From: Intestinimonas timonensis
GTDB lineage: Bacteria > Bacillota > Clostridia > Oscillospirales > Oscillospiraceae
DNA length: 49,580 nucleotides
Direction: 5' to 3'
Assembly: GCF_900626145.1 (NCBI RefSeq)
Contig: NZ_LR130835.1
Span: 1 to 49,580 of the forward strand
Numbering within the stretch: position 1 is the first letter of the stretch; each line of letters opens with the position of its first letter. Below are positions 34,943 to 45,325 of the stretch, piece after piece. The position numbers were made by a program, and so were the translations under genes. The notes below the pieces were generated by a model. The model did not search any database and was not told the origin of the DNA. It saw nothing but the letters and a program-made list of their open reading frames with translations.

Positions 34943-36463
34943 ATGAATAAAACACCTACCACGCTGATCATTATGGATGGTTTCGGCCTGCGTGAGGAGA
35001 CCATGGGCAACGCCATTGCCAACGCCCGGAAGCCTCACCTGGACCGCATCTTTGCCGAGAACCCCGGCTGTAAGCTGTCGGCCTCCGGCCTGGATGTGGG
35101 TCTGCCCGACGGTCAGATGGGCAACTCCGAGGTGGGCCACACCAACATCGGCGCCGGCCGCGTGGTCTTCCAGGACCTGCCCCGGATCACCAAGGCCATC
35201 GCCGACGGCGATTTCTTCACCAATGAGGCCTATGTGGCCGCTATGGACGACTGCAAGGCCAGGGGTACGGCCCTCCACATCATGGGCCTGATGTCCGACG
35301 GCGGCGTCCACAGCCACATCGACCACATCTTCGCCGCCTTGGATATGGCCAAGCAGCGGGGCCTTACCAAGGTCTATGTCCACGCCTTCCTGGACGGCCG
35401 CGACGTGCCCCCCGCCTCCGGCAAGGACTTTGTCGCCCGGCTTCAGGCCAAGTGCCAGGACCTGGGCAACGCCCACATCGGCGTCATCTCCGGCCGGTAC
35501 TACGCCATGGATCGGGACAAGCGCTGGGAGCGCCTCCAGAAGGCCTACGACGCCCTGGTCATGGGTGAGGCCCCCTTTGAGGCCGACCCCGTGGCGGCTG
35601 TCCAGAAGTCCTATGACGCCGAGGTCACCGACGAGTTCGTGGTGCCCGTCCTCTGCTGCAAGGAGGCCGTCATCTCCGAGAATGACTCCGTTATCTTCAT
35701 GAACTTCCGCCCCGACCGGGCCCGGGAGATCACCCGCGCTCTGGTGGACCCCGACTTCACCGACCTGGAGCGGAAGAAGGGGTATTTCCCCCTCCACTTT
35801 GTGTGCACCACCGAGTACGACGCCACCATGCCCAACGTGACGGTGGCCTTCCCCAAGCAGAAGCTCACCAACATCTTTGGCGAGTATATCTCCAACCTGG
35901 GGCTCACACAGCTGCGCATCGCCGAGACCGAGAAGTACGCCCATGTGACCTTCTTCTTCAACGGCGGCGTGGAGCAGACCTTCCCCGGCGAGGACCGGGT
36001 CCTCATCCCCTCTCCCTCCGTGCCCACCTATGACCTCAAGCCCGACATGAGCGCCAAGGAGGTCACCGACGCCTGCGTGGAGCGCATCGAGAGCGGCAAC
36101 TACGATGTCATCATCCTCAACTTCGCCAACTGCGACATGGTGGGCCACACCGGCGTGTACGAGGCCGCCCGGCTGGCAGTGGAGACCGTGGACGAGTGCG
36201 TCAACCGTGTGGTGGAGGCCACCTCCAAGATGGGCGGCATTTCCCTCATCACCGCCGATCACGGCAACGCCGACCGTATGCTGGAGGATGACGGCGTCAC
36301 CCCCTACACCGCCCACACCACCAACCCGGTGCCCTTCTACATCGTGGGCGCCGACGTGAAGCTGAGGGATGGCAAGCTGGCCGACATCGCTCCCACCATG
36401 CTGGACCTGATGGGCCTGGAAAAGCCCGCCGAGATGGACGGCGAAACCCTGATCCTCAACTAA
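34943..36463 (+). CDS. gpmI: 2,3-bisphosphoglycerate-independent phosphoglycerate mutase
   Basis: 506 residues, the normal iPGM length. Alkaline-phosphatase-fold metal ligands: IIMDGFG at the N-terminus, the phospho-serine loop GQMGNSEVGHTNIGAG and C-terminal NFANCDMVGHTGVYEAA and TADHGNAD. Converts 3- to 2-phosphoglycerate with Mn2+. The ribosome binding site GAGGT is weaker than for its neighbours. The last codons (KPAEMDGETLIL) are duplicated 187 bp downstream. Confidence 0.97.
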   Translation: MNKTPTTLIIMDGFGLREETMGNAIANARKPHLDRIFAENPGCKLSASGLDVGLPDGQMGNSEVGHTNIGAGRVVFQDLPRITKAIADGDFFTNEAYVAAMDDCKARGTALHIMGLMSDGGVHSHIDHIFAALDMAKQRGLTKVYVHAFLDGRDVPPASGKDFVARLQAKCQDLGNAHIGVISGRYYAMDRDKRWERLQKAYDALVMGEAPFEADPVAAVQKSYDAEVTDEFVVPVLCCKEAVISENDSVIFMNFRPDRAREITRALVDPDFTDLERKKGYFPLHFVCTTEYDATMPNVTVAFPKQKLTNIFGEYISNLGLTQLRIAETEKYAHVTFFFNGGVEQTFPGEDRVLIPSPSVPTYDLKPDMSAKEVTDACVERIESGNYDVIILNFANCDMVGHTGVYEAARLAVETVDECVNRVVEATSKMGGISLITADHGNADRMLEDDGVTPYTAHTTNPVPFYIVGADVKLRDGKLADIAPTMLDLMGLEKPAEMDGETLILN

Positions 36464-38078
<1,615 letters not shown>

Positions 38079-38092
38079 GTTCAGATAAGCAC

Positions 38093-38128
38093 GCGGGGCC
38101 GCTGCCAATGGCAGCGGCCCCGCTTTTT
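38093..38128 (+). terminator. Terminator of eno (array copy 1)
   Basis: GCGGGGCCGCTGCC (38093-38106) pairs with GGCAGCGGCCCCGC (38110-38123), then TTTTT. Confidence 0.93.
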
Positions 38129-38211
38129 GCTCGTCCAGCTCCGGGGCCCCCGACCGAGCCCAGCGAAGCGGGTCGGTCGGGGAAAGGAGGAGCAAGGGAG
38201 CGGAAGGAGGG

Positions 38212-38313
38212 ATGCCCACACTTGGGCGTCCCGACGGAAGCGGACTTTGCGACGACGCGGACGAGGTGGCTCAGTACCAGGGCAAGGATGCCTTCTTCAA
38301 CCTCAAGAAGTAA
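38212..38313 (+). CDS. 33-residue ORF ending in an enolase tail (copy 1)
   Basis: Reads MPTLGRPDGSGLCDDA followed by [17 protein letters not shown]. The second half is the enolase C-terminus with one substitution (Leu to Gln). GGAAGGAGG lies upstream but only 1 bp from the ATG, too close for efficient initiation. It may be a non-coding by-product of the tandem repeat; the frame is kept in the next copy despite several substitutions. Confidence 0.3.
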   Translation: MPTLGRPDGSGLCDDADEVAQYQGKDAFFNLKK

Positions 38314-38329
38314 GTTAAGATAAGCACGC

Positions 38330-38362
38330 GGGGCCGCTGCCATTGGCAGCGGCCCCTTTTTT
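38330..38362 (+). terminator. Terminator in array copy 2
   Basis: GGGGCCGCTGCC / GGCAGCGGCCCC stem followed by T6. Confidence 0.88.
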
Positions 38363-38446
38363 GCTCGTCCAGCTCCGGGGCCCCCGACCGAGCCCAGCGA
38401 AGCGGGTCGGTCGGGGAGAAGGAGGAGCAAGGGAGCGGAGAGAGGG

Positions 38447-38548
38447 ATGCCCATGCCTGGGCTTCCCGATTGGAGCGGACTTTGCGACGACGCGGACGAG
38501 GTGGCTCAGTACCAGGGCAAGGATGCCTTCTTCAACCTCAAGAAGTAA
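38447..38548 (+). CDS. 33-residue ORF ending in an enolase tail (copy 2)
   Basis: Same length and frame as the ORF at 38212: MPMPGLPDWSGLCDDA then [17 protein letters not shown]. The two differ at seven bases in the first ten codons, with no indel; the rest is identical. Translation is unproven. Confidence 0.3.
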   Translation: MPMPGLPDWSGLCDDADEVAQYQGKDAFFNLKK

Positions 38549-38564
38549 GTTAAGATAAGCACGC

Positions 38565-38597
38565 GGGGCCGCTGCCATTGGCAGCGGCCCCTTTTTT
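38565..38597 (+). terminator. Terminator in array copy 3
   Basis: Same GGGGCCGCTGCC / GGCAGCGGCCCC stem and T6 as copy 2; the array stops just after it. Confidence 0.88.
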
Positions 38598-38725
38598 GCT
38601 GTTTTGGATTGGTTGCGTCCAGGTTATAGGGCTGGGCGGGGGAGAAGGGCAGGGGAGGGCCCAGGTGATGGGTAGGGCGTGCAACATGGGGCCTCGGAGC
38701 GCCCAAGGGTGAGGAGGGATGCTTG

Positions 38726-39676
38726 ATGGCAAGCGGATACACCGAAAACTATGGCCTGTGTCAGTGGCAGGGGGAAGACAAATTCCTGCGGGAGGAGTTC
38801 AATCAGGACAACGCAAAAATCGACGCCGCACTGGGCGGGCTGCGGACGGGGCTGGATGCCGCCGCCTACAACGTCTACAACCTGATCCTGCAAAACTACT
38901 ATGAGGGCAAGTACACCGGCTACAAGCGGGGACTAATCTTCGACGGCTTCCTGGACGAGAGCGGCGTCGAAGAAAAGGACGACGAACTGTTGGTCCGGGA
39001 CAAGGCCCTGCGGCTGTCTTCCGTGGACGAGGAGAGCTGGACCGACGCCGGAAGCAGCTACGGCACACCGTATTACGGGGCATTCTACACACAGACCCGC
39101 ACAGCGGTGGGGGCGGGGGTTTTGGCCGGATTCCGATTCACCATCAGATACACAGGTTCGTCCAGCACCGTCAAGTTACAGATCTGGCTCAATGGGACCC
39201 AGGTGCGGGAGCAGGAGGTGACCTTTACAACCCTGACCGGAAATCGGGAGGTAACACTGGAGGAGCCGCTGCTCCTGTTGCCGGGGGACCAGTACTGGCT
39301 GGGCTTTCCCAAAGGCGGAGCTTCCTCTCTGGACTTCGCCGTGACCAGCGAAAACTGCCTAGCCGGCACAGCTCTTATCACACCGCTGGCGGCGGAGGAG
39401 GGGACCCTGACTGTCACAGAGCAAGCGATGCCGGAGGGTTGCGCCCAGGTGATGCTGTTCGCCCGGTCGGCGGGTGGGGCGGTGACACCCACATTGGCGG
39501 GCACGGAGCTGACCCTGTACAGCACCCGGCAGACCCAGACCATGGACGGAATAGCCTGCACGGAGCAGGAGTGGCGGGGCAGCGCCCCGGCGGGGGAGAC
39601 ACTCACCCTCACCTGGACCCTCACCGCGGGGGAGGACGGCTGTACCCTTTACGACTACGGCCTGCTCCTTTTGTAA
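38726..39676 (+). CDS. Orphan phage-tail-like protein
   Basis: 316 residues from ATG 38726 (GAGGAGGG upstream). The N-terminus ASGYTENYGLCQWQGEDKF, followed by LREEFNQDNAKIDAAL, has the pattern of the N-terminal anchor of many Firmicute phage tail and tail-fibre proteins. Residues from about 100 on look like two beta-sandwich segments (RFTIRYTGSSSTVKLQIWLN and ETLTLTWTLTAGEDGCTLYD). No signal peptide and no other phage gene nearby. It could be a prophage relic, part of a tailocin, or a domesticated adhesin. Role unknown. Confidence 0.6.
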   Translation: MASGYTENYGLCQWQGEDKFLREEFNQDNAKIDAALGGLRTGLDAAAYNVYNLILQNYYEGKYTGYKRGLIFDGFLDESGVEEKDDELLVRDKALRLSSVDEESWTDAGSSYGTPYYGAFYTQTRTAVGAGVLAGFRFTIRYTGSSSTVKLQIWLNGTQVREQEVTFTTLTGNREVTLEEPLLLLPGDQYWLGFPKGGASSLDFAVTSENCLAGTALITPLAAEEGTLTVTEQAMPEGCAQVMLFARSAGGAVTPTLAGTELTLYSTRQTQTMDGIACTEQEWRGSAPAGETLTLTWTLTAGEDGCTLYDYGLLLL

Positions 39677-39696
39677 ACCGGTATAGAAACGTGTAA

Positions 39697-39732
39697 AAAC
39701 ACCCCCGGGCTCTTGGAACCCGGGGGTGTTTT
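39697..39732. terminator. Bidirectional terminator between the tail-like gene and the SLH gene
   Basis: AAAACACCCCCGGG and CCCGGGGGTGTTTT around a 9-nt loop, with A and T tracts on both sides. Confidence 0.92.
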
Positions 39733-39749
39733 ATGTGCTGAGAAGATGT

Positions 39750-42593
39750 TTAGCTCAGGGTAACGGTGAAGAGGCTGTAGGTAGCGTCGTCATCGGCGAC
39801 CACAAAGAGCTGATAAGAGGTAGCAGAAGTACTAGTACTGGTGACAGCAGCACTAGAGATGGTACCAAGCTCGGTGCTGGTCAGGGTAGCAACATCAGCG
39901 GGAGTGCAGGTAGCAGCGGGGACCAGGTAAGCAGTAGCGCCACCGGAAATGGTCAGCTCGCCCAGAACCGCGTTGCCAGTGGACAGAGTGCTCCAAGCGC
40001 CGGCAAAGGTCTTAGTGGAAGAAGTATAGGTCAGGTTGGAACCATACTTCACGACGTTGGCATTAGCCTCGTCGTAGGACTCCAGCACATAGATGGCATC
40101 GATGTCCTTCACGGAGTCAGCCTTCACGATAACCACGTCGCCCTCATTCAGAGTGGCTTCCAGCTCGGTGTCAGAGCCGTCAATAGTGGCATACACAGTG
40201 TCGGACTGGAGGGTGTACTCGTTATTATCGCTCAGGATGATGGAGTTGCCGTCCAGACGATCGATGGTACCCAGTACACCAGTGCCGCCAGTGGTCTTGT
40301 AATAGCCCTTGGAGGTGGTGGTGTAGGTGTAGAGGCCCAGATCGTTAGCGGTGGTCTTGGTTGTGACGGTAACGTTCTCCACCAGCTCGCCGTCGATGAT
40401 GGCATTGTACAGACCGCCGTTGGAGTTCCGGCCCAGGAACTGATACAGGTAAATGTAATCAGAGGTGCCGGTGGTAGAATCGGTGACAGCCACAACAGCC
40501 TTGATGTTGTTATCAGAGTCAGCGTAGTAGATGAAGTCAGTGGTGGTGTCCAGACCAGAGACATTGTCCTTGCCCACATAGACGTTCACGTCATCAGCAA
40601 TAAGCTGACGGCCAGAAGAACCGACGTTGGCAACCAGGATGGAGTCATTGGTCAGAGAATAAACATTACCTCTGGTCACCTTATCGGAGACATAGAAGAA
40701 CACGGTGTCGGAGTCAGCGTACTTGCCGCTGATACCGGTCACGGTAGCATTGCCCTTCTTCACCTCGATGGCGGTGTTGCTGACCTCAGTGGCAGACACA
40801 GCGTCCAGAGCGATCTCGTTGTCATCGCCCAGGGTGTAGGTGCAGAGGACGTTCTGAGAAGTAGCGGTGATGCCGGTGCTGTTGTCCTCGTCCAGAATGT
40901 AGGTCTTAACGGTGCCGTCATTCAGGGCAACCTTGACCTCGATCTGGGCGTCAACACCACTCAGGGTGGCAGCATCCATCAGGAAGGCATAGTCGCTGCT
41001 GGCGGCGCTACCGTCCACGGCAATCACATAGCCGGACTTATCCAGGTAGAAGGTAGCGGTCTTGTCCAAAGTGGCAAAGCCATTGGCAGCCACTAGCTTA
41101 CCGCCGTCAGCATAGAAAGCCAGGTCGGAGGTAGTGTACTTGGTGCCGTCCACGGTCAGGCTCTTGTTGGCGTTGTAGGCCTCCAGCTCGCCCTTAACGG
41201 ACTCAGCCTTCTCCACGTACAGCTTGCCGCCGATCTCGGCGTACAGGACATAATCGCCCTTGGCCACGTCGTCGAAGCCCACAACATCCTCAGCGTCATA
41301 CTCCAGGCTGGTGGAGCTGTTCAGCTTGATGGAGTCATCAGTCTTGTAGGTGGTGACCTTGCCCAGCAGGTAGGACTCGGTCAGGACGTACTCGACAATG
41401 CCGTCATCGTTGTTGTCGATCAGGGTGCGGACAGTGCCGCGGACACCATCGGCAGTGGAGGCAGCAGAGGTCAGGTAAGAAGCGGAGCCATAGCTGGCAG
41501 CCACCTGAGTAGCAGCAGCCTGAGCAGTGGCGCCATCACTGGACTCGGCGGTCTTCAGCTCCAGCTTGTTGTCGTCAGCCACATCGGCCAGGGAGTCACG
41601 GCCATTGTCCACAACAACGGTGTTGTCGCTGTTGGTGATGACGGAGCCGATGACAGTGCCCTTGGTGGAGGTAGAGGCGGCGGTGGTGGAGGGCTTGACG
41701 AACAGGGTCACAGCCTGGCCCAGCTCGGCCTTGCCGGTGGAGACCTTGAAGGTGTTGTTGCCGTTGCTGTAGGTGCTCTGGCCGTCGTTGTGGTTGGTGA
41801 CGTTGACGCGGGTCTCACCCTCGTCCATGGCCTTGGTGCCGTCCAGGTTGGCGAACTCGTTGGCGACCACGACGCCCTCGACGGTGGCAACACCGAACTT
41901 GTCGGCCAGCACGGTGGTGGTGCCAACTTCCAGCTCGGGGATGGAGCTCATGGAGCTGCCGTCGGTGACCAGGGTGTACTTGTAGGTGACCACGTAGGCG
42001 CTCAGGGCGTTGTACACCATCTGGGCGGCGTTGTCGCGGGACAGGCCCTCGGAGGGGTTGATGGCCAGGCCATCGTACAGGCCCACCTGGTTGGCGCGGA
42101 CGTTGGTGGCAACAGCCCAGTTGGCGCCGGTGAAGCCCTCGATGGCGGCCTGGTAGCCGGCGGCCACCAGCAGCATCTTAGCGGCCTCGGAGCCGGTCAC
42201 AGTGGCGTTGGGGTTGAAGTTGCCGGTGCCGTCGCCGGCCACGATGCCCAGGTTGGAGCAGTACTCGATGTACGCAGCAGCCCAGTGGCCCACAGTGTCG
42301 TTGTAGCTGTAGTTGGCCACGTTGCCCAGGCTGGGATCCTTGCCGCCGTTCAGGACGACGCAGATCATCTTGGCCATCTCGGCACGGGTCACGATCCCGG
42401 TGGGATCATAGGAGCCGTCGTCCTTGCCGGCGATGACGCCCAGCTCGACCAGGACAGAGACGGCCTCGGTGTTGACGATCTCGTCCTTGTCGGAGAAGTC
42501 GTCATAGTTCGCGGCGCCGGCACCGACGACCATCATGGACAGGACCATGACAGCGGCGAGAGCCAGACCGAGAACCCGCTTGAGGTTTCTCAT
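39750..42593 (-). CDS. Large SLH-domain protein, likely S-layer protein
   Basis: 947 residues. Signal peptide (VLGLALAAVMVLSMMVVGAGA), then three SLH modules in about residues 30-210 (VSVLVELGVIAGKDDGSYDP with TRAEMAKMICVVL; VGHWAAAYIEYCSNLGIVAG; VGLYDGLAINPSEGLSRDNA). The remaining 730 residues are Thr/Ser/Asp/Val-rich with few Cys, Trp or His, as in self-assembling S-layer subunits. SLH modules bind the wall polymer. A near-ideal AAGGAGGAATTCC before ATG 42593 fits very high expression. Codon use is less GC-extreme than its neighbours. Paralogue of the next gene in layout. Confidence 0.9.
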   Translation of the reverse strand: MRNLKRVLGLALAAVMVLSMMVVGAGAANYDDFSDKDEIVNTEAVSVLVELGVIAGKDDGSYDPTGIVTRAEMAKMICVVLNGGKDPSLGNVANYSYNDTVGHWAAAYIEYCSNLGIVAGDGTGNFNPNATVTGSEAAKMLLVAAGYQAAIEGFTGANWAVATNVRANQVGLYDGLAINPSEGLSRDNAAQMVYNALSAYVVTYKYTLVTDGSSMSSIPELEVGTTTVLADKFGVATVEGVVVANEFANLDGTKAMDEGETRVNVTNHNDGQSTYSNGNNTFKVSTGKAELGQAVTLFVKPSTTAASTSTKGTVIGSVITNSDNTVVVDNGRDSLADVADDNKLELKTAESSDGATAQAAATQVAASYGSASYLTSAASTADGVRGTVRTLIDNNDDGIVEYVLTESYLLGKVTTYKTDDSIKLNSSTSLEYDAEDVVGFDDVAKGDYVLYAEIGGKLYVEKAESVKGELEAYNANKSLTVDGTKYTTSDLAFYADGGKLVAANGFATLDKTATFYLDKSGYVIAVDGSAASSDYAFLMDAATLSGVDAQIEVKVALNDGTVKTYILDEDNSTGITATSQNVLCTYTLGDDNEIALDAVSATEVSNTAIEVKKGNATVTGISGKYADSDTVFFYVSDKVTRGNVYSLTNDSILVANVGSSGRQLIADDVNVYVGKDNVSGLDTTTDFIYYADSDNNIKAVVAVTDSTTGTSDYIYLYQFLGRNSNGGLYNAIIDGELVENVTVTTKTTANDLGLYTYTTTSKGYYKTTGGTGVLGTIDRLDGNSIILSDNNEYTLQSDTVYATIDGSDTELEATLNEGDVVIVKADSVKDIDAIYVLESYDEANANVVKYGSNLTYTSSTKTFAGAWSTLSTGNAVLGELTISGGATAYLVPAATCTPADVATLTSTELGTISSAAVTSTSTSATSYQLFVVADDDATYSLFTVTLS

Positions 42594-42693
42594 TTGGAAT
42601 TCCTCCTTCTAAAATTTGGGGTTTTGGGGGTCAAACGCCTGAAAATACGAATTTTTTGCGTAATACGGGCGTATAACGCCCCTTGCATTGCAA

Positions 42694-42740
42694 AAAACGG
42701 GCAGTCTTTTCCACATTTTGTGGAAAAGACTGCCCGTTTT
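42694..42740 (-). terminator. Perfect 22-bp-stem terminator between the two SLH genes
   Basis: Arms 42694-42715 and 42719-42740 pair without mismatch (AAAACGGGCAGTC... ), loop TTT, followed on the minus strand by T residues at 42693-42692. It lies upstream of the SLH gene at 39750, after another terminator of the same direction. Confidence 0.9.
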
Positions 42741-42856
42741 GATGAGAATAGTTCCCTTGGTAGCATCTTGGTAGCATTTTATTTCGACTGTTTTCTGAAC
42801 CCATTGCGCCCCAATGGTTTGAGGTGGTTTTCTGGTAGCATTTTGGTAGCAGGAAT
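42741..42856. repeat. TGGTAGCA repeat island between two terminators
   Basis: Four copies of TGGTAGCA on the plus strand, in two pairs each with an 11-bp step: 42758 and 42769; 42833 and 42844. A CCATTG-CGCCC-CAATGG hairpin lies between the pairs (about 42801-42817). On the minus strand a short open stretch reads ATKMLPENHLKPLGRNGF and then stops. It may be a relic of an integrated element or a protein-binding array. Confidence 0.6.
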
Positions 42857-42858
42857 AA

Positions 42859-42893
42859 AAAAGCCTCTGGGAGACAAATGTCTCCCAGAGGCT
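42859..42893 (-). terminator. Terminator of the SLH gene at 42913
   Basis: AAGCCTCTGGGAGAC and GTCTCCCAGAGGCTT around AAAT, followed on the minus strand by TTTTTTATT. Confidence 0.9.
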
Positions 42894-42912
42894 TGGAGTG
42901 AGCGGGGAAAAG

Positions 42913-45291
42913 TTAGCCGACTACGACCAGACGGACCTTGCCGCCCTGGTCAGGAGTCTTATCATAGTAAATAGTGACGTTCTCGGAGAACGCACGGGCC
43001 AGATTGAGGGCCTTCACATAGTCCTCGTTGTTCTTTCCCTCACCCACAGAGAACCACTCCTTGGTGGTCTCGTTATAGCACATGACCCGGTCGGAGATGG
43101 GAATAACCATACTATTCGTAGTAACGGTCATGGCATCCACATCGAAGGCGGAACTCTTAACGTCAACGGACTGGAGCTCCACGAATCCGCCCAGAGTGAC
43201 CTTGCCGTCGGTACGGGCGGGACCGGTGACGATGCCGCCGGCCTTGTTGTTCCGCAGGCTCTCGCCGTTGTTCATCAGCAGATTGCTGCTGCCATTGGGC
43301 GTGAGGGCATTGATGATGGACACATAGTCCATGCGCTGGGTGGTATTGCCCTCGGTGTCGGTCTGGCCACCTTCCGTGGTCACCTTGAAGAAGCCGTACT
43401 CATAGCGGTCACCGGTGACGTCGTTGAAGACCACAATGTCGGCATTGCCGACGTAGTCCTTGTGTACGTAGGTGATCTGCTCAGCGGGAACGGTGGTGCG
43501 GGTGATGTCCTCAAGTTCGATCTCGGTGAGGGTGCTGCGGCCCACCTGCTCGTAGAGCTTCACATTATCGGAGAGCTTTACCGTATTCATCCGCTTTTCG
43601 TCGACGTTCAGCGGGGCATCGGAGCCCTTGCCGGTGAGCTTGGAGAGGCTCAGACGGCCCTTGGAGGCGGAGGAGACAGTGACCAGCTGGCCAACCATAT
43701 CATCAGCGCGGCTGCCGGTGTAGGAGGTGGTGCCGGAAAGCTCCAGAGGCTTTCCGCTGGCATCCGTCATATTTATGGAGGTCACCACTGTGGTGCCGGA
43801 ATCCTTATCCACGCTCTTTACGGTGCCAACGGCAGTGGATTTGGCCACAGAGGGCTCCACGGCACCGGCCACCTGACCGTTGTAGGACAGAAGCAGGGTG
43901 ATGGTGTCACCAATCTTGAAGCTGCTCAGATCAGAGGCTGCACTGGAGAGCACGGGGAACTCGTGGCCCATTACAGTAATGGTAGCAGGTGTTTCACGGT
44001 TGGGATAGACGTTCTCGTAAATGCCAGTGATGCGGGCATCCGAGACGTACATCACATTGCTGGCCTCGTCAAAGGTGGTGACGTCGTACTGGCGGATGTC
44101 CGAACCCTTGGCCAGGATGCCGTTCTTGTAGACGGTGTAGGCCAGGTCGTCGGAGTAGTTGGGCTTGTTCTTCACCACACGGGTGGTGCTGTCAGATTTG
44201 GCAGAGCTGCGCAGGAAGATGTACTCCAACTCACCGGCTGCGGAATACTGCAGCAGTGCCTGGGTACCGGCAGCCATACCGGAGAGGTAGAGCTCCTCGT
44301 ACGTGGTCTCCTTGCCGTCCTTCCACACCACGGTATCCTTAGGCTCCTCGATGGAGATGCTGGAGCCGCCGGAGATCTTCATGGCGTCGTAGTCCAGGCT
44401 CTGGATGGTGATTACCTTCTGTGTGCCGGAAGTGGAGGTCTGGATGTCCACAACCTTCTCATCCTTGTCCAGCACCAGCTTGGCCCGTCGGCCCACCAGA
44501 TCGTCGGAGAAGGGGGCGTGATCGGTCTTATAGACCTTGTCCTGAGCCACCTTAATGCCGGAGGAGCCGTCGGGAGCAGTGGCAGCCACGTCAAAGAGGA
44601 TGGTCTCGTCGGTGATGGTGCAGCCAAGAGTAGTCAGGTATTCCTTGCCTTCCTTGCTGTTGGTGAAGAGCAGGTTCTCCATCATCAGAGCGGCCTGGCC
44701 ACGGGTAATGGTGTCGTTGGCGGTGAGGTTCAGGCCCTCTGTGATCTCCAGCTCGTCAGCCTTGGCCAGATAACCGTCCGGCCAGACCATGCCCACATCA
44801 CTGTCCCCATAGCCCAGGATGCGGACCAGAATGGTGACGGCCTCCCCATAGGTGATGGCCCGGTCGGGATTGAAGTTGCCGTAAGCGTCGCCCCGGATGA
44901 TGCCAGGGGTGGTGACGGCGGTGTCACCGGAGCCGGTGGTGGTGCCCCGAGTGGCAACCGCGATATAGCCCCTGGCCCAATGGGTGCTGGGCACATCCTG
45001 GAAGACGGTGCGGTTCATTTGGGAGGCAACCTTGTCGCCGTTGCCCATGAGCTCCACCGCCAGCTTGCAGAACTCCGCCCGGGTCAGTGCCCGGTCCGGG
45101 GAGAAGGAGGTGCCGCCAGTGCCGCTGACGATACCCAGCAGCCGCAGGGTCTCGGCGGCCTGGGCAACATTGGTGTCGTAAATATCAGTAAAGGTAGTGG
45201 TAGCGGCGGCGCCGGCAGAGGACGGGAACACCAGCATGCCGGCGATGGCCGCGCATGCCAGCAGCAGCGCCAGGAGTCGTTTCATTCTCAT
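42913..45291 (-). CDS. SLH-domain cell-surface protein
   Basis: 792 residues. Signal peptide (LLALLLACAAIAGMLVFPSSAGA), three SLH modules in about 33-225 (TETLRLLGIVSGTGG-like segment with ALTRAEFCKLAVEL; VPSTHWARGYIAVATRG with AITYGEAVTILVRI; ADELEITEGLNLTAN with TITRGQAALMMENL), then a long Thr/Ser/Asp-rich region. ATG 45291 follows AAGGAGAG. It lies 34 bp downstream of the ABC permease gene, so it may be co-transcribed with the exporter; its 3' end has a strong terminator. Confidence 0.9.
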   Translation of the reverse strand: MRMKRLLALLLACAAIAGMLVFPSSAGAAATTTFTDIYDTNVAQAAETLRLLGIVSGTGGTSFSPDRALTRAEFCKLAVELMGNGDKVASQMNRTVFQDVPSTHWARGYIAVATRGTTTGSGDTAVTTPGIIRGDAYGNFNPDRAITYGEAVTILVRILGYGDSDVGMVWPDGYLAKADELEITEGLNLTANDTITRGQAALMMENLLFTNSKEGKEYLTTLGCTITDETILFDVAATAPDGSSGIKVAQDKVYKTDHAPFSDDLVGRRAKLVLDKDEKVVDIQTSTSGTQKVITIQSLDYDAMKISGGSSISIEEPKDTVVWKDGKETTYEELYLSGMAAGTQALLQYSAAGELEYIFLRSSAKSDSTTRVVKNKPNYSDDLAYTVYKNGILAKGSDIRQYDVTTFDEASNVMYVSDARITGIYENVYPNRETPATITVMGHEFPVLSSAASDLSSFKIGDTITLLLSYNGQVAGAVEPSVAKSTAVGTVKSVDKDSGTTVVTSINMTDASGKPLELSGTTSYTGSRADDMVGQLVTVSSASKGRLSLSKLTGKGSDAPLNVDEKRMNTVKLSDNVKLYEQVGRSTLTEIELEDITRTTVPAEQITYVHKDYVGNADIVVFNDVTGDRYEYGFFKVTTEGGQTDTEGNTTQRMDYVSIINALTPNGSSNLLMNNGESLRNNKAGGIVTGPARTDGKVTLGGFVELQSVDVKSSAFDVDAMTVTTNSMVIPISDRVMCYNETTKEWFSVGEGKNNEDYVKALNLARAFSENVTIYYDKTPDQGGKVRLVVVG

Positions 45292-45325
45292 AGCTTTTCT
45301 CTCCTTGCAGTTGGGATCGGCCGGA

